Position numbers and translations under genes: made by a program. From Azotimanducus chitobiosivorans (GTDB taxonomy: Bacteria; Pseudomonadota; Gammaproteobacteria; Pseudomonadales; Azotimanducaceae), in contig OZ241339.1 in the NCBI GenBank assembly GCA_965200235.1, positions 1,240,001 through 1,304,000 on the forward strand: a stretch of 64,000 nt of DNA, given 5' to 3'. Below the pieces are notes generated by a model, which did no database searches, was not told where the DNA came from, and saw only the letters and a list, made by a program, of their open reading frames with translations. Of this stretch, positions 51,592-58,937 are shown piece by piece. Position 1 is the stretch's first letter, and each line of letters starts with the position of its first letter.

Positions 51592-51600
51592 TGGTAGAAT
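51592..51600 (+). promoter_or_regulatory. Extended -10 promoter for tRNA-Phe
   Basis: TGGTAGAAT is an extended -10 element (TGn then TAGAAT, five of six to consensus), 39 bases before the mature tRNA 5' end. A GC-rich discriminator (CGCCCCCC) follows, as is common for stable-RNA promoters. No good -35 is visible. Confidence 0.45.
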
Positions 51601-51639
51601 TCGCCCCCCGATGCGCGGCGCCCGCGCGTCTCGATGCAA

Positions 51640-51715
51640 GGCCAGGTAGCTCAGTCGGTAGAGCAGTGGACTGAAAATCCTCGTGTCGGCAGTTCGATTC
51701 TGCCCCTGGCCACCA
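51640..51715 (+). tRNA. tRNA-Phe (GAA)
   Basis: 76 bases with a complete cloverleaf. The acceptor stem GGCCAGG pairs with CCTGGCC. The D arm contains AGCTCAGTCGGTAGAGCA, the anticodon loop is CTGAAAA with anticodon GAA, and the T arm contains GTTCGATTC. The encoded 3' end is ACCA. The last A of CCA is also the first base of the ATG of the next gene. Confidence 0.98.
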
Positions 51716-53034
51716 TGCAATCCCGACGCATATCAATCACTGACGTCTCCGACCGCGCCGCCGTCGATGCCTGCGGCGCGCTTGCGCTTCTCGGCTATGC
51801 CGCGCTCGCATTCTTCTCGGCGCATCTTCACGATGCGCCCAATGTCACCGGATTCCTCGCGCTCATGGCGTGGGGATTGCTCCCGCTCGGACTGGTGTTT
51901 GCGCGCTTCAGGCGCCGCCCGCATGAATTTCCCCTTGTCAGGCTGCTCTGCTGGGCGCTTGCCTTTCGCTTGTGCGGCCTCTGGGGTGTGCCTATCTTCG
52001 AGGATGACTGGTTTCGCTATCTGTGGGACGGCTACCGATTCTTCGAAACCGGCTCGCCTTACGGCTTCGCGCCGATGCAAGCGTTCGCGGACGAGTCAGT
52101 GCCGGCGGCATTTCAACGCATCCTCGACCAGATCAACAATCCGCATCTGCCGACCATCTACGGCCCCACCACCGAGTACGCATTCCTTGTCAGCCATGTG
52201 CTGGCACCGGCGAGCCTGACACCCTTGAAGCTTCTGCTCATCACAGTCGATCTGCTGCTCATACGGCTCTTGCTCAGCGCCGCGCCCGCCGGATTTGTCG
52301 CGCTCTACGCCTGGTGCCCGCTGGTGATCAAGGAAATCGCCTTTAGCGCACACGCCGATGGCCTCGGCCTGTGCCTTGCGTTCGCCGCGCTGCTCCTTCA
52401 CAGACGCGAGCAATTCATGGCTGCGGGCATCTGCATTGGCCTCGCCGTCGGCGCCAAAGTGTTCGCCCTGTTGTTACTGCCTTTTGTGCTGATTCGAGCG
52501 CCGCCAAGCGCGTGGCTCGGCTTCGCTGGCACGCTGCTCCTGCTCTATCTGCCTTTTCTCATGCAAGGCAGTACAGACCTCGCATCGCTGATGGTCTTTG
52601 CGAGAGACTGGGAATTCAACGCTGCGCTGTACGCGCTGCTCTCAATGTGGATCGAGCCGATCATCGCGAAAGCGCTCCTCGCGGCGTGCTTGCTCGCTGC
52701 ACTCGCTTTCTACTGGCTCCGATTCAGGGCACAGCCGTCCGCATCGCTTCCGCGTGGCGACCTGATCTTCGGCGGCCTGCTGCTCGTTTCGCCGGTGATC
52801 AATCCGTGGTACGCGCTGTGGCTGCTGCCTTTTGCCGTAATCCACCCGACTCGCTGGGCGTGGACGCTCGCCGCCGCGCTCCCGCTCGCCTACATCACCG
52901 GCCAGAATCTAGGCGGGCTCGCCGGCATGGAACCCTATGCGCAGCCGCTGTGGGTGCGACCAATCGAATTCGGGCTGGTGCTGATCGCGCTCGGCATGGA
53001 CTGGCGCGCTAGTCGGCGACGGCGGCACTCGTAA
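51715..53034 (+). CDS. Multi-TM membrane protein, GT-C glycosyltransferase-like (GT87/mannosyltransferase type)
   Basis: This 439-aa protein has about 10-12 TM helices, for example LALLGYAALAFFSAHL, LLLITVDLLLIRLLLSAAPA and LLFL-type segments. Between TM helices lies FEDDWFRYLWDGYRFFETGS, an acidic loop motif like the DD/ED loop of GT-C glycosyltransferases that use lipid-linked sugars. NPHLPTIYGPTTEYAF follows, as in GT87-type proteins. ATG 51715 begins in the final base of the tRNA; no later start suits the N-terminus. The family 2 glycosyltransferase at 54.4 kb could make its lipid-linked donor. Confidence 0.72.
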   Translation: MQSRRISITDVSDRAAVDACGALALLGYAALAFFSAHLHDAPNVTGFLALMAWGLLPLGLVFARFRRRPHEFPLVRLLCWALAFRLCGLWGVPIFEDDWFRYLWDGYRFFETGSPYGFAPMQAFADESVPAAFQRILDQINNPHLPTIYGPTTEYAFLVSHVLAPASLTPLKLLLITVDLLLIRLLLSAAPAGFVALYAWCPLVIKEIAFSAHADGLGLCLAFAALLLHRREQFMAAGICIGLAVGAKVFALLLLPFVLIRAPPSAWLGFAGTLLLLYLPFLMQGSTDLASLMVFARDWEFNAALYALLSMWIEPIIAKALLAACLLAALAFYWLRFRAQPSASLPRGDLIFGGLLLVSPVINPWYALWLLPFAVIHPTRWAWTLAAALPLAYITGQNLGGLAGMEPYAQPLWVRPIEFGLVLIALGMDWRASRRRRHS

Positions 53035-53092
53035 TCTCGTAACATGTGCGCCCACTGACGGTCAGCAGCCGTCGACCACGAAGGAGATTCAT

Positions 53093-53506
53093 ATGTTTGG
53101 GAGACGATTCGCGCATGCGCAGACGCTTGCGTTATGTTTGACAATTGCGGCTGCCGCAGCGCTTCATGCTGAGCAAGTTCACGCCTCCGGTTCGGTTGGC
53201 GCCGGCTCGTCCGGCATCAACCTCTACGGCACCATGTACAACCAAGGCAAGACAGCGTTCTTCGGCAAGCTCGCCTGTGACGGCGGCGATTGCCCGATTC
53301 GCAAAAATGCGCTTGACCGCACGCTCGCCGCGAATCTCGTCGGGAGCCTCGCAAGCCGCGCCGAGGTCAAGTTCGAGACGACTGAAATGGACGCTGTTGT
53401 CAGCCATCTGTGCCCGGGCGAGAACGCTGTCAATTGCGACGGCAAAATCGATGAGCAGCAAGCTGTTCAGTACTACCTGAGTCGCAGGTTCGGAGTTGGC
53501 AAATGA
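53093..53506 (+). CDS. Exported protein of unknown function, Cys-containing
   Basis: This 137-aa protein has a signal peptide (AQTLALCLTIAAAAALHA). The mature region begins near EQVHASGSVGAGSSGINLYG. KLACDGGDCPIRKN and SHLCPGENAVNCDGK hold two pairs of cysteines, suggesting disulfides or a metal site. EQQAVQYYLSRRFGVGK ends the protein. I do not recognise the family. It follows GGAGATTC at the start and overlaps the next gene by ATGA, so the two exported products are made together. Confidence 0.65.
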   Translation: MFGRRFAHAQTLALCLTIAAAAALHAEQVHASGSVGAGSSGINLYGTMYNQGKTAFFGKLACDGGDCPIRKNALDRTLAANLVGSLASRAEVKFETTEMDAVVSHLCPGENAVNCDGKIDEQQAVQYYLSRRFGVGK

Positions 53507-54363
53507 AAACGATTTCTCTACTCGTTGTTGCCGTCGCGGTCTTCAGTGCCAGCGCTGCAAGCGCCGATGGTTCGCCTTGGCTGCCGATCCCCAAGTCCGG
53601 TGCCTTGAGCCTGTCGTATGTGTCCGAGGATGCCGAAACCTTCTATCGCGGCGAGGAAAACCGTGACCTGCCCTTCGGCGGACTCGAACAGCAATCCATC
53701 TATCTGAACGCAAATTACGGCCTGACGGATAGCATGGCACTCGATGTGCAAGCCGTGCACGCCTCAGTGTCAGGTGATGCGTCCTCGCCGCCCGGCCCGC
53801 CCGACGAAGATGGTTGGGCGGATATACGGGTCGGAGCCACATGGCGATTCGTCGACGAATATGTCAACCCGGCGGCACCCAGCGTGGCGCTGCGGGTGGG
53901 CTACACGGTCGCTGGCGACTATACCTCGACGCTGCCAACCGCCATTGGCGACGGCGCCGATGCGTTGGAAGCATCTCTCGTCTTCGGCAAGATATTCGAC
54001 AACCGCTTTGCACTGTCAGTGGAATGGGGCTACCGCAGCCGTAGCGACGATGTACCCAATGAATCGTTCATCAACGCCAAGGCGTTCGTGCTCGTGGGTG
54101 AACGCTGGATATTGAATGCGCAAATTCACAAGACAACGGCCTCGGGCAATCTCGACATTGGCGGTCAGGGCTTCACGCCAGCACGCTTTGCGGAGACAAG
54201 CGAAGACATCGAGCGATTCGGGCTCGGCGCCGAGTTCAACGTGACGCCCGATATCGGCCTCGGCCTCAATTGGTTCAAAGTGACAGACGGACGCAACACC
54301 GCCGAGTTCGACACCATCGCCGCCACCGTCAGCTACAAGTTTGACTTATACGGGGCCGGTTAG
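53503..54363 (+). CDS. Putative outer-membrane beta-barrel protein
   Basis: This 286-aa protein has a signal peptide (MKTISLLVVAVAVFSASAAS, cleaved near ADG). The body alternates amphipathic strands, such as GALSLSYVSEDAETFYRGEE, SIYLNANYGLTDSMALDVQA, ADIRVGATWRFVDE and LGAEFNVTPDIGLGLNWFKV, ending AATVSYKFDLYGAG. This is the pattern of a monomeric outer-membrane barrel. The very end is Gly rather than aromatic, but F and Y precede it closely. It is coupled to the Cys-rich exported protein upstream and to the glycosyltransferase downstream (TAG/GTG overlap). The function is unknown. Confidence 0.7.
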   Translation: MKTISLLVVAVAVFSASAASADGSPWLPIPKSGALSLSYVSEDAETFYRGEENRDLPFGGLEQQSIYLNANYGLTDSMALDVQAVHASVSGDASSPPGPPDEDGWADIRVGATWRFVDEYVNPAAPSVALRVGYTVAGDYTSTLPTAIGDGADALEASLVFGKIFDNRFALSVEWGYRSRSDDVPNESFINAKAFVLVGERWILNAQIHKTTASGNLDIGGQGFTPARFAETSEDIERFGLGAEFNVTPDIGLGLNWFKVTDGRNTAEFDTIAATVSYKFDLYGAG

Positions 54364-55100
54364 TGTATGAAGGCATGACCATTGGCGTGGTCATTCCAGC
54401 ACTCAACGAAGAATTGTCGGTTGGCTTGGTTGTGACCGACTTGCTTGCGCTGGCAAATGCCGACGGCTCGCGGATTATTGACGACCTCGTAGTCTGCGAC
54501 AACGGCTCGACCGACGCGACAGCCGAGCGCACTCGGGAAGCCGGCGGCCGGGTGGTGCATGAACGCACACCCGGCTACGGCGCGGCCTGCCTCGCTGCGG
54601 TCTCGGCACTGAAGAAAAGCGATGTCATTCTCTTCACCGATGCCGACCAAGCGTTCCATGCGCAGCAGGCCCTGCGGCTGCTTGCCGGCATCAAGGCTGG
54701 CGCAGACCTCGTCATCGGCTCGCGCACGCTTGGCAAGAGAGAACGGCACGCGCTGACATCAAGCCAGCGCTTCGGCAACTGGCTCGCGTGCCGCTTGATT
54801 CGCCTGTTCTGGGGCCAGAAGATGACCGATCTCGGTCCCTTTCGAGCTATTCGCCACGTAGCCTATGACGAGATCAAGATGCGCAACCGCGCCTATGGCT
54901 GGACCGTCGAGATGCAGGTGAAAGCGATTGCCCGAGGGCTGAACGTGCTCGAAGTGCCTGTCGATACCCGCCATCGAATCGGCACATCAAAGATCAGCGG
55001 CACGATTCGCGGCGTCATTGGCGCTGGCTTCGGCATTCTCGGAATGATTGCGAAGCTGCGCCTCACAACACATCGCATCACACAACGACGAATAACATAA
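54363..55100 (+). CDS. Glycosyltransferase family 2 protein
   Basis: This GT-A enzyme has the nucleotide-sugar-binding start GVVIPALNEELSVGLVVTDL, then VVCDNGSTDATAERTREAGG, a DXD-type motif (LFTDADQAFHA) and a DPM1-like segment (TDLGPFRAIRHVAYDEIKMR). There is no C-terminal TM pair. GTG 54363 overlaps the TAG of the previous gene; ATG 54375 is an alternative. It may make a polyprenyl-phosphate sugar used by the GT-C-like membrane protein encoded upstream. The composition resembles its neighbours. Confidence 0.85.
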   Translation: MYEGMTIGVVIPALNEELSVGLVVTDLLALANADGSRIIDDLVVCDNGSTDATAERTREAGGRVVHERTPGYGAACLAAVSALKKSDVILFTDADQAFHAQQALRLLAGIKAGADLVIGSRTLGKRERHALTSSQRFGNWLACRLIRLFWGQKMTDLGPFRAIRHVAYDEIKMRNRAYGWTVEMQVKAIARGLNVLEVPVDTRHRIGTSKISGTIRGVIGAGFGILGMIAKLRLTTHRITQRRIT

Positions 55101-55172
55101 AAGAGAGATCTCAGGCGCACCAGCTTCTTTTTTCTTACCTTTCATTCCTGCCTGCTACCAGAGTCGGCTGTC

Positions 55173-55494
55173 CTAGTGTCCTGTCCCATAAATAAGTGTG
55201 GGTTCAGCGCGCAGGGGAAGGGCTGTGGCAAGGCGCTGAAGCAGGCAATACTTTGCCGCAAAAGCCAAGGGACGCAACATCACATGGGACTGGGCCACAG
55301 CCCTTCTCCTGCGCGCCCTTCGGGAGTGGGCACAATCGCCGACCGACATTCTTGCGAGGGTGCCCCTCGCGCCTTCTGGCTGAGGGCTCCGTTGCAGCCC
55401 TTGGCAATATGCCCGATATTCCCTGCGGACTGCGCCTTGCCCTCGGCGATTGTGCCCACTCTGAATCACACTTATTTATGGGACAGGACACTAG
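55173..55494. mobile_element. Non-autonomous palindromic element, type 1, copy C
   Basis: Same terminal repeats as copies A and B, with CTAG borders. The right half is identical to copy A apart from one base (GCCCTCGG for GCCGTCGG). In the left module the arm has GCAGGGGAAG and the core is damaged (GCCGCAAAAGCC). The right CTAG runs into the next element. Confidence 0.85.
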
Positions 55495-55740
55495 GGCGTG
55501 TTAACACTATGCACGTTGACGCTGCCGAGACACGTTTTCCGCCAGACAAGGCCGAGCGAGCGCTGTGTGGCCTACCCCACATGAGCGAGCGAGAACGAAG
55601 GCTGGCGGAAAACGGGGCCGGCCCGAAGGGTTGTCGCCTGAGCAAGAGCCGGAGCGAACACTTTGGGGCATGCGAATGGGCTTTTTCGGCTCTTGCACAG
55701 GCGACAACAGCGTCGGCGGGCATAGTGTTAACACGCCCTA
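55492..55740. mobile_element. Non-autonomous palindromic element, type 3 (intact copy)
   Basis: Terminal repeats TAGGGCGTGTTAACACTATG at the left and their inverse at the right are perfect over about 21 bp. TA at both borders is a likely target duplication. The inside holds further paired arms (GTTGTCGCCTGAGCAAGAGC with GCTCTTGCACAGGCGACAAC, and a pair around TTTTCCGCCAG). A partial copy lies at 22.5 kb. No transposase; the ends resemble those of IS5-group elements. Confidence 0.85.
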
Positions 55741-56251
55741 AATGTGTTCAAGAAAAAACAGCGGCGAGAATCTTCGGCTCGTCATCACTGCTTCCTTCTT
55801 CTCGTCCGTTGCATCGGGGGAAATTGTCAGGATGCGATCGACCAAAAACAGGATCGCCACGCGACCACGTGCGGTAGCGCCGCCTGCTGCTCGGGATCAA
55901 GCTCGGTCACCGAGCCCGATGAGTGATAGCTCGGCTGATCGGGCGGCACTTGACCCTCGATGCGCTCCATGACATAGAAGGGGCTGCCGAGGACCGATTC
56001 GTCTTCCTCATAGGCGTAGGTCTTGCAAATCGGCAGATTTCTGGATTGGCGAGTTCTCACTGCACCACATACTCGGACGCAAAGTCCTGATCCATCAGCT
56101 GAAGGTGGCTGCCGGTCGGTTTTTTCCGTAGGATGAATCGTCGGCCTTCAAATCGATGTGCGCACCAAGCGGCAAAATTCTCGCGATAGCGGCTGAGATC
56201 GCGGTCCCTCCACTTGCTTCTCGTTGTGTCAGTCGGATATACGGTTGCCAT
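55741..56251 (-). pseudogene. Broken aminoglycoside phosphotransferase-like gene
   Basis: The N-terminal part (56057-56251) reads MATVYPTDTTRSKWRDRDLS and RFEGRRFILRKKPTGSHLQL. The continuation in another frame (55827-56060) reads YAYEEDESVLGSPFYVMERI and EGQVPPDQPSYHSSGSVTEL. Both match consecutive pieces of APH/ACAD10-type phosphotransferases. A stop (VVQ*) and a frameshift separate them, and most of the C-terminal domain is gone. Close to the left end another frame reads VAILFLVDRILTISPDATDE, possibly from a different fused remnant. The type 3 element lies directly next to it. Confidence 0.65.
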
Positions 56252-56307
56252 GTTCAGACCCCGTAGCGGGCTTTGGGGATATTTGGGGGCTGAAGTCGTG
56301 TCAAGTA

Positions 56308-56313
56308 TATAAT
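56308..56313 (+). promoter_or_regulatory. Perfect -10 box (TATAAT) just before the DUF547 gene
   Basis: TATAAT ends only 6 bases before the ATG at 56320, so transcription would start at or next to the A of the start codon. No clear -35 box is present. There is no Shine-Dalgarno sequence between the box and the ATG. Confidence 0.55.
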
Positions 56314-56319
56314 CTCGAC

Positions 56320-57153
56320 ATGAAACGACAGAACACTAAAGTTTCCTGCATTGGTGCGTTGCTGCTCGCGCTGGTGATCTGCGCAGCGGCGAGCGGTCAG
56401 GATGCAGACCTGATCCCTATGTGGGACGCAAGCGATGAACGCAGCGCGGTGCGCATCGACCATAGCGCTTGGCAAGACATCCTCGATGCCTATCTGATCT
56501 CAGACCACCCATCCGGCATCAACCGCTTTGATTACGGCGCCCTCAAAGCGAGTTCAGAGGATCGTCAGAAGCTCGGCGGCTATCTCAAGAGCCTCTCTGA
56601 CATTGACCCACGAGCGCACTCGCGCGACGAGCAGATGGCCTACTGGATCAATCTCTACAACGCACTGACTGTGTACGTCGTCGTACCGAGATTTCCGGTT
56701 GATTCGATCAAGGATATCAAAAGTGGCCTCATTGACTTCGGGCCATGGAATCTCGAACTGTTCCCGCTGCAAGGCGAAAAGCTGACGCTCAACCAGATCG
56801 AACACGGCATCCTGCGACCGATCTGGCAAGACCCGAGGATTCACTATGCCGTCAACTGCGCCAGTCACGGCTGCCCTAATCTGGCTGGGCGCGCCTATCA
56901 AGCCGAGACGCTCGAACAGATGCTCGAAGAGGGCGCGCGCGCCTACGTCAACCATCCGCGCGGGGCACAGATTGTTGACGACGAGCTCATCGTTTCCAGC
57001 ATCTACGACTGGTACAAAGTTGACTTCGGCGACACCGACGAGGGGGTGATTGCCCATCTTTTCGACTACGCCGAACCTGGACTCAAAGCCCAACTCGCCA
57101 AGTTCGACGACTTTAGCGACGACTACGACTGGCGGCTCAACTCGCCGGAGTAG
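56320..57153 (+). CDS. Exported DUF547 domain protein
   Basis: This 277-aa protein has a signal peptide (SCIGALLLALVICAAASG, mature from QDADL). The DUF547 core is recognised by INRFDYGALKASSEDRQKLG, DEQMAYWINLYNALTVYVVV, LTLNQIEHGILRP, then IHYAVNCASHGCPNLAGRAY and YDWYKVDFGD. The conserved Cys/His in NCASHGCP suggests a transglutaminase- or peptidase-like active site, but no function is established for the family. ATG 56320 gives the natural signal peptide. It is followed 32 bases later by the sigma factor gene. Confidence 0.85.
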   Translation: MKRQNTKVSCIGALLLALVICAAASGQDADLIPMWDASDERSAVRIDHSAWQDILDAYLISDHPSGINRFDYGALKASSEDRQKLGGYLKSLSDIDPRAHSRDEQMAYWINLYNALTVYVVVPRFPVDSIKDIKSGLIDFGPWNLELFPLQGEKLTLNQIEHGILRPIWQDPRIHYAVNCASHGCPNLAGRAYQAETLEQMLEEGARAYVNHPRGAQIVDDELIVSSIYDWYKVDFGDTDEGVIAHLFDYAEPGLKAQLAKFDDFSDDYDWRLNSPE

Positions 57154-57185
57154 AATCAGGCAGCCAATGTAGGCCGGGGGGGTGA

Positions 57186-57773
57186 ATGGCTGGATCGGAT
57201 CGTTTGATTGATGCATACCTTGAGCTGCGCGGGCAGCTCGCCCGGTTAGTGATGCGCATTGTCCCGCCGAAAGATGTTGAGGATATCGTCCAGGAAGCCT
57301 ATGTCCGCATATGCCGCGTGGACGATCAGGAGGTCATCCGCGAGCCGCGTTCGTACCTGTTCCGCACGGCGCGCAACCTCGCCTTTGACCACGTGAAGCG
57401 TTCGGAGTCGCGCTTGACCGCCGGTGCCGACATGGACGAATTGCCGATCGAAGAGATGCCGGTGCCCTCGGAGTCGGATCCCACCTATGCGCAGGTCACC
57501 TCCGATGAGGAGTTTGCGCTTTTTTGCGAGGCGGTGCGCTCCCTGCCAAGACAGTGTCGCCGCGCCTTCGTGCTGAAAAAGGTCTACGGCTACACGCTGC
57601 GGGAAATCATGGCCGAGATGGGACTCGCTCAAGCCACTGTTGAGACCCATATCACCAACGGCACCAAGCGCTGCGTGCAGTACATGCGCAAGCGCCAGCA
57701 GCTGGCCGCCGGACGGGCTTCAGGGAATACGAAGCGTCATTCGTCTATGGGACGACGAAGAGAGGATGTATGA
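57186..57773 (+). CDS. ECF sigma factor, FecI-like
   Basis: This 195-aa sigma-70 family protein has region 2 (PPKDVEDIVQEAYVRICRVD, then PRSYLFRTARNLAFDHVKRS) and region 4 (LPRQCRRAFVLKKVYGYTLR, EIMAEMGLAQATVETHITNG). The FecI-like wording of both regions and the FecR gene directly downstream indicate control by a surface signal passed from a TonB-dependent receptor. It overlaps fecR by ATGA (57770-57773). Its own promoter is not clear; AGGCCGGGGGGG precedes the start. Confidence 0.92.
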   Translation: MAGSDRLIDAYLELRGQLARLVMRIVPPKDVEDIVQEAYVRICRVDDQEVIREPRSYLFRTARNLAFDHVKRSESRLTAGADMDELPIEEMPVPSESDPTYAQVTSDEEFALFCEAVRSLPRQCRRAFVLKKVYGYTLREIMAEMGLAQATVETHITNGTKRCVQYMRKRQQLAAGRASGNTKRHSSMGRRREDV

Positions 57774-58849
57774 ACAACGTCGTGTCGATCTCGCGCGATG
57801 ACGAATTGCTCGAAGCCGCGAGCCGCTGGGTGCTTAAGATCGATGAGGGTGAGCTGAATGCAAGCGACAAGACGGCTCTTAGCGCCTGGCTGGATGAGAG
57901 CATCGAACATCGGAAATGCCTGATGGAAGTCGCCTCGGTCTGGGATAGGGCGGATACCTTGGCACGGCTGGCTGAGCTGTTTCCGCGCGGGTCCGAGCAT
58001 GAGCAGGTCAAGCGCGGTTTTGGCTATCGGCCGTGGGCCCAGGGTTTCGCTGCGGCCGGCGCCTTGGCGGTTCTGATAGCCGTCGGACTTATGCTGCCGA
58101 CTTCCGGTGGCGATAAAACGCCGCCGGTGACATCGGCCGAGTACGCAACCGCGATCGGCGAGCAGAAGACCCTGCTGCTTCCCGATAGCAGCGAAGTGGT
58201 GTTGAACACCAACAGCCAACTCGGAGTCACTTTCACACCTGATCAACGATTGCTGCGTCTGGCACAAGGCGAGATTCTCGTGCGTGTCGCCGAAGACCAC
58301 ACGAGACCATTGTCCGTGCTTGCCGGCAATCAAATCATTCAAGCGGTTGGCACGGAGTTCGTGGTGGCAATGGCCGATGATCACCATGTCGAGCTGCTAG
58401 TGACCGAAGGCAAGGTGGCCATTGGTAGGCAATCAGTGATGGCGCCGTCGCCTCGTGTTCGCGACATCAATGCATTGGACAGCCTGGCCTTGCCACCCTT
58501 GCTTGGGCAATCGGACGACAACAACATTGTTGCGGTGGGTGAGTTGGTGAGCTTGGGCAACGCCGAGCCAGTCAAGAAAACGGTTTCGAGCGACGATATT
58601 GCAGCCAAGCTATCGTGGCGGGAGGGCCGTTTGACCTTTCGCTCGGAGCCGCTCGAACACGCGCTCAAGGAGGTCGAGCGATACACAACGGTCGAGTTTG
58701 TTTTCCTTGACGAGTCGCTGAAAACCCGCGCGCTCTCCGGTCGCTTTCGGGTTGGCGATGTTGAAGCGCTGCTCTCGTCACTGCGCATGAACTTCGATAT
58801 CGCGCATGAGTTCGATGGCGAAAGTCGCGTGCTCCTCAGCAGTCTCTGA
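57770..58849 (+). CDS. FecR family anti-sigma/signal-transfer protein
   Basis: This 359-aa protein has a cytoplasmic N-terminal DUF4880 part (DELLEAASRWVLKIDEGELN, SAWLDESIEHRKCLMEVASV). A single TM helix (FAAAGALAVLIAVGLML) lies at about residues 92-110. The periplasmic FecR domain follows (EQKTLLLPDSSEVVLNTNSQ, RLAQGEILVRVAEDHTRPLS, QAVGTEFVVAM). The C-terminal part (LEHALKEVERYTTVEFVF) resembles an STN-like fold that could contact the receptor. It is translated with the sigma factor and is followed by a terminator-like hairpin before the receptor gene. Confidence 0.92.
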   Translation: MNNVVSISRDDELLEAASRWVLKIDEGELNASDKTALSAWLDESIEHRKCLMEVASVWDRADTLARLAELFPRGSEHEQVKRGFGYRPWAQGFAAAGALAVLIAVGLMLPTSGGDKTPPVTSAEYATAIGEQKTLLLPDSSEVVLNTNSQLGVTFTPDQRLLRLAQGEILVRVAEDHTRPLSVLAGNQIIQAVGTEFVVAMADDHHVELLVTEGKVAIGRQSVMAPSPRVRDINALDSLALPPLLGQSDDNNIVAVGELVSLGNAEPVKKTVSSDDIAAKLSWREGRLTFRSEPLEHALKEVERYTTVEFVFLDESLKTRALSGRFRVGDVEALLSSLRMNFDIAHEFDGESRVLLSSL

Positions 58850-58860
58850 TCGAACGAATC

Positions 58861-58892
58861 AGGCCTCCCTACAATGGGGGAGGAAGCCTTTT
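58861..58892 (+). terminator. Terminator-like hairpin between fecR and the receptor gene
   Basis: AGGC plus CTCCC on the left pairs with GGGAG and GCCT on the right, with GAA bulged and an 8-base loop. It is followed by TTTT. It is a modest intrinsic terminator or attenuator that could lower receptor or anti-sigma read-through. Confidence 0.5.
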
Positions 58893-58937
58893 CACCTGTT
58901 CTCAGGGAAAAACTGTTCTCAATCGTCAGCTAAGCGA

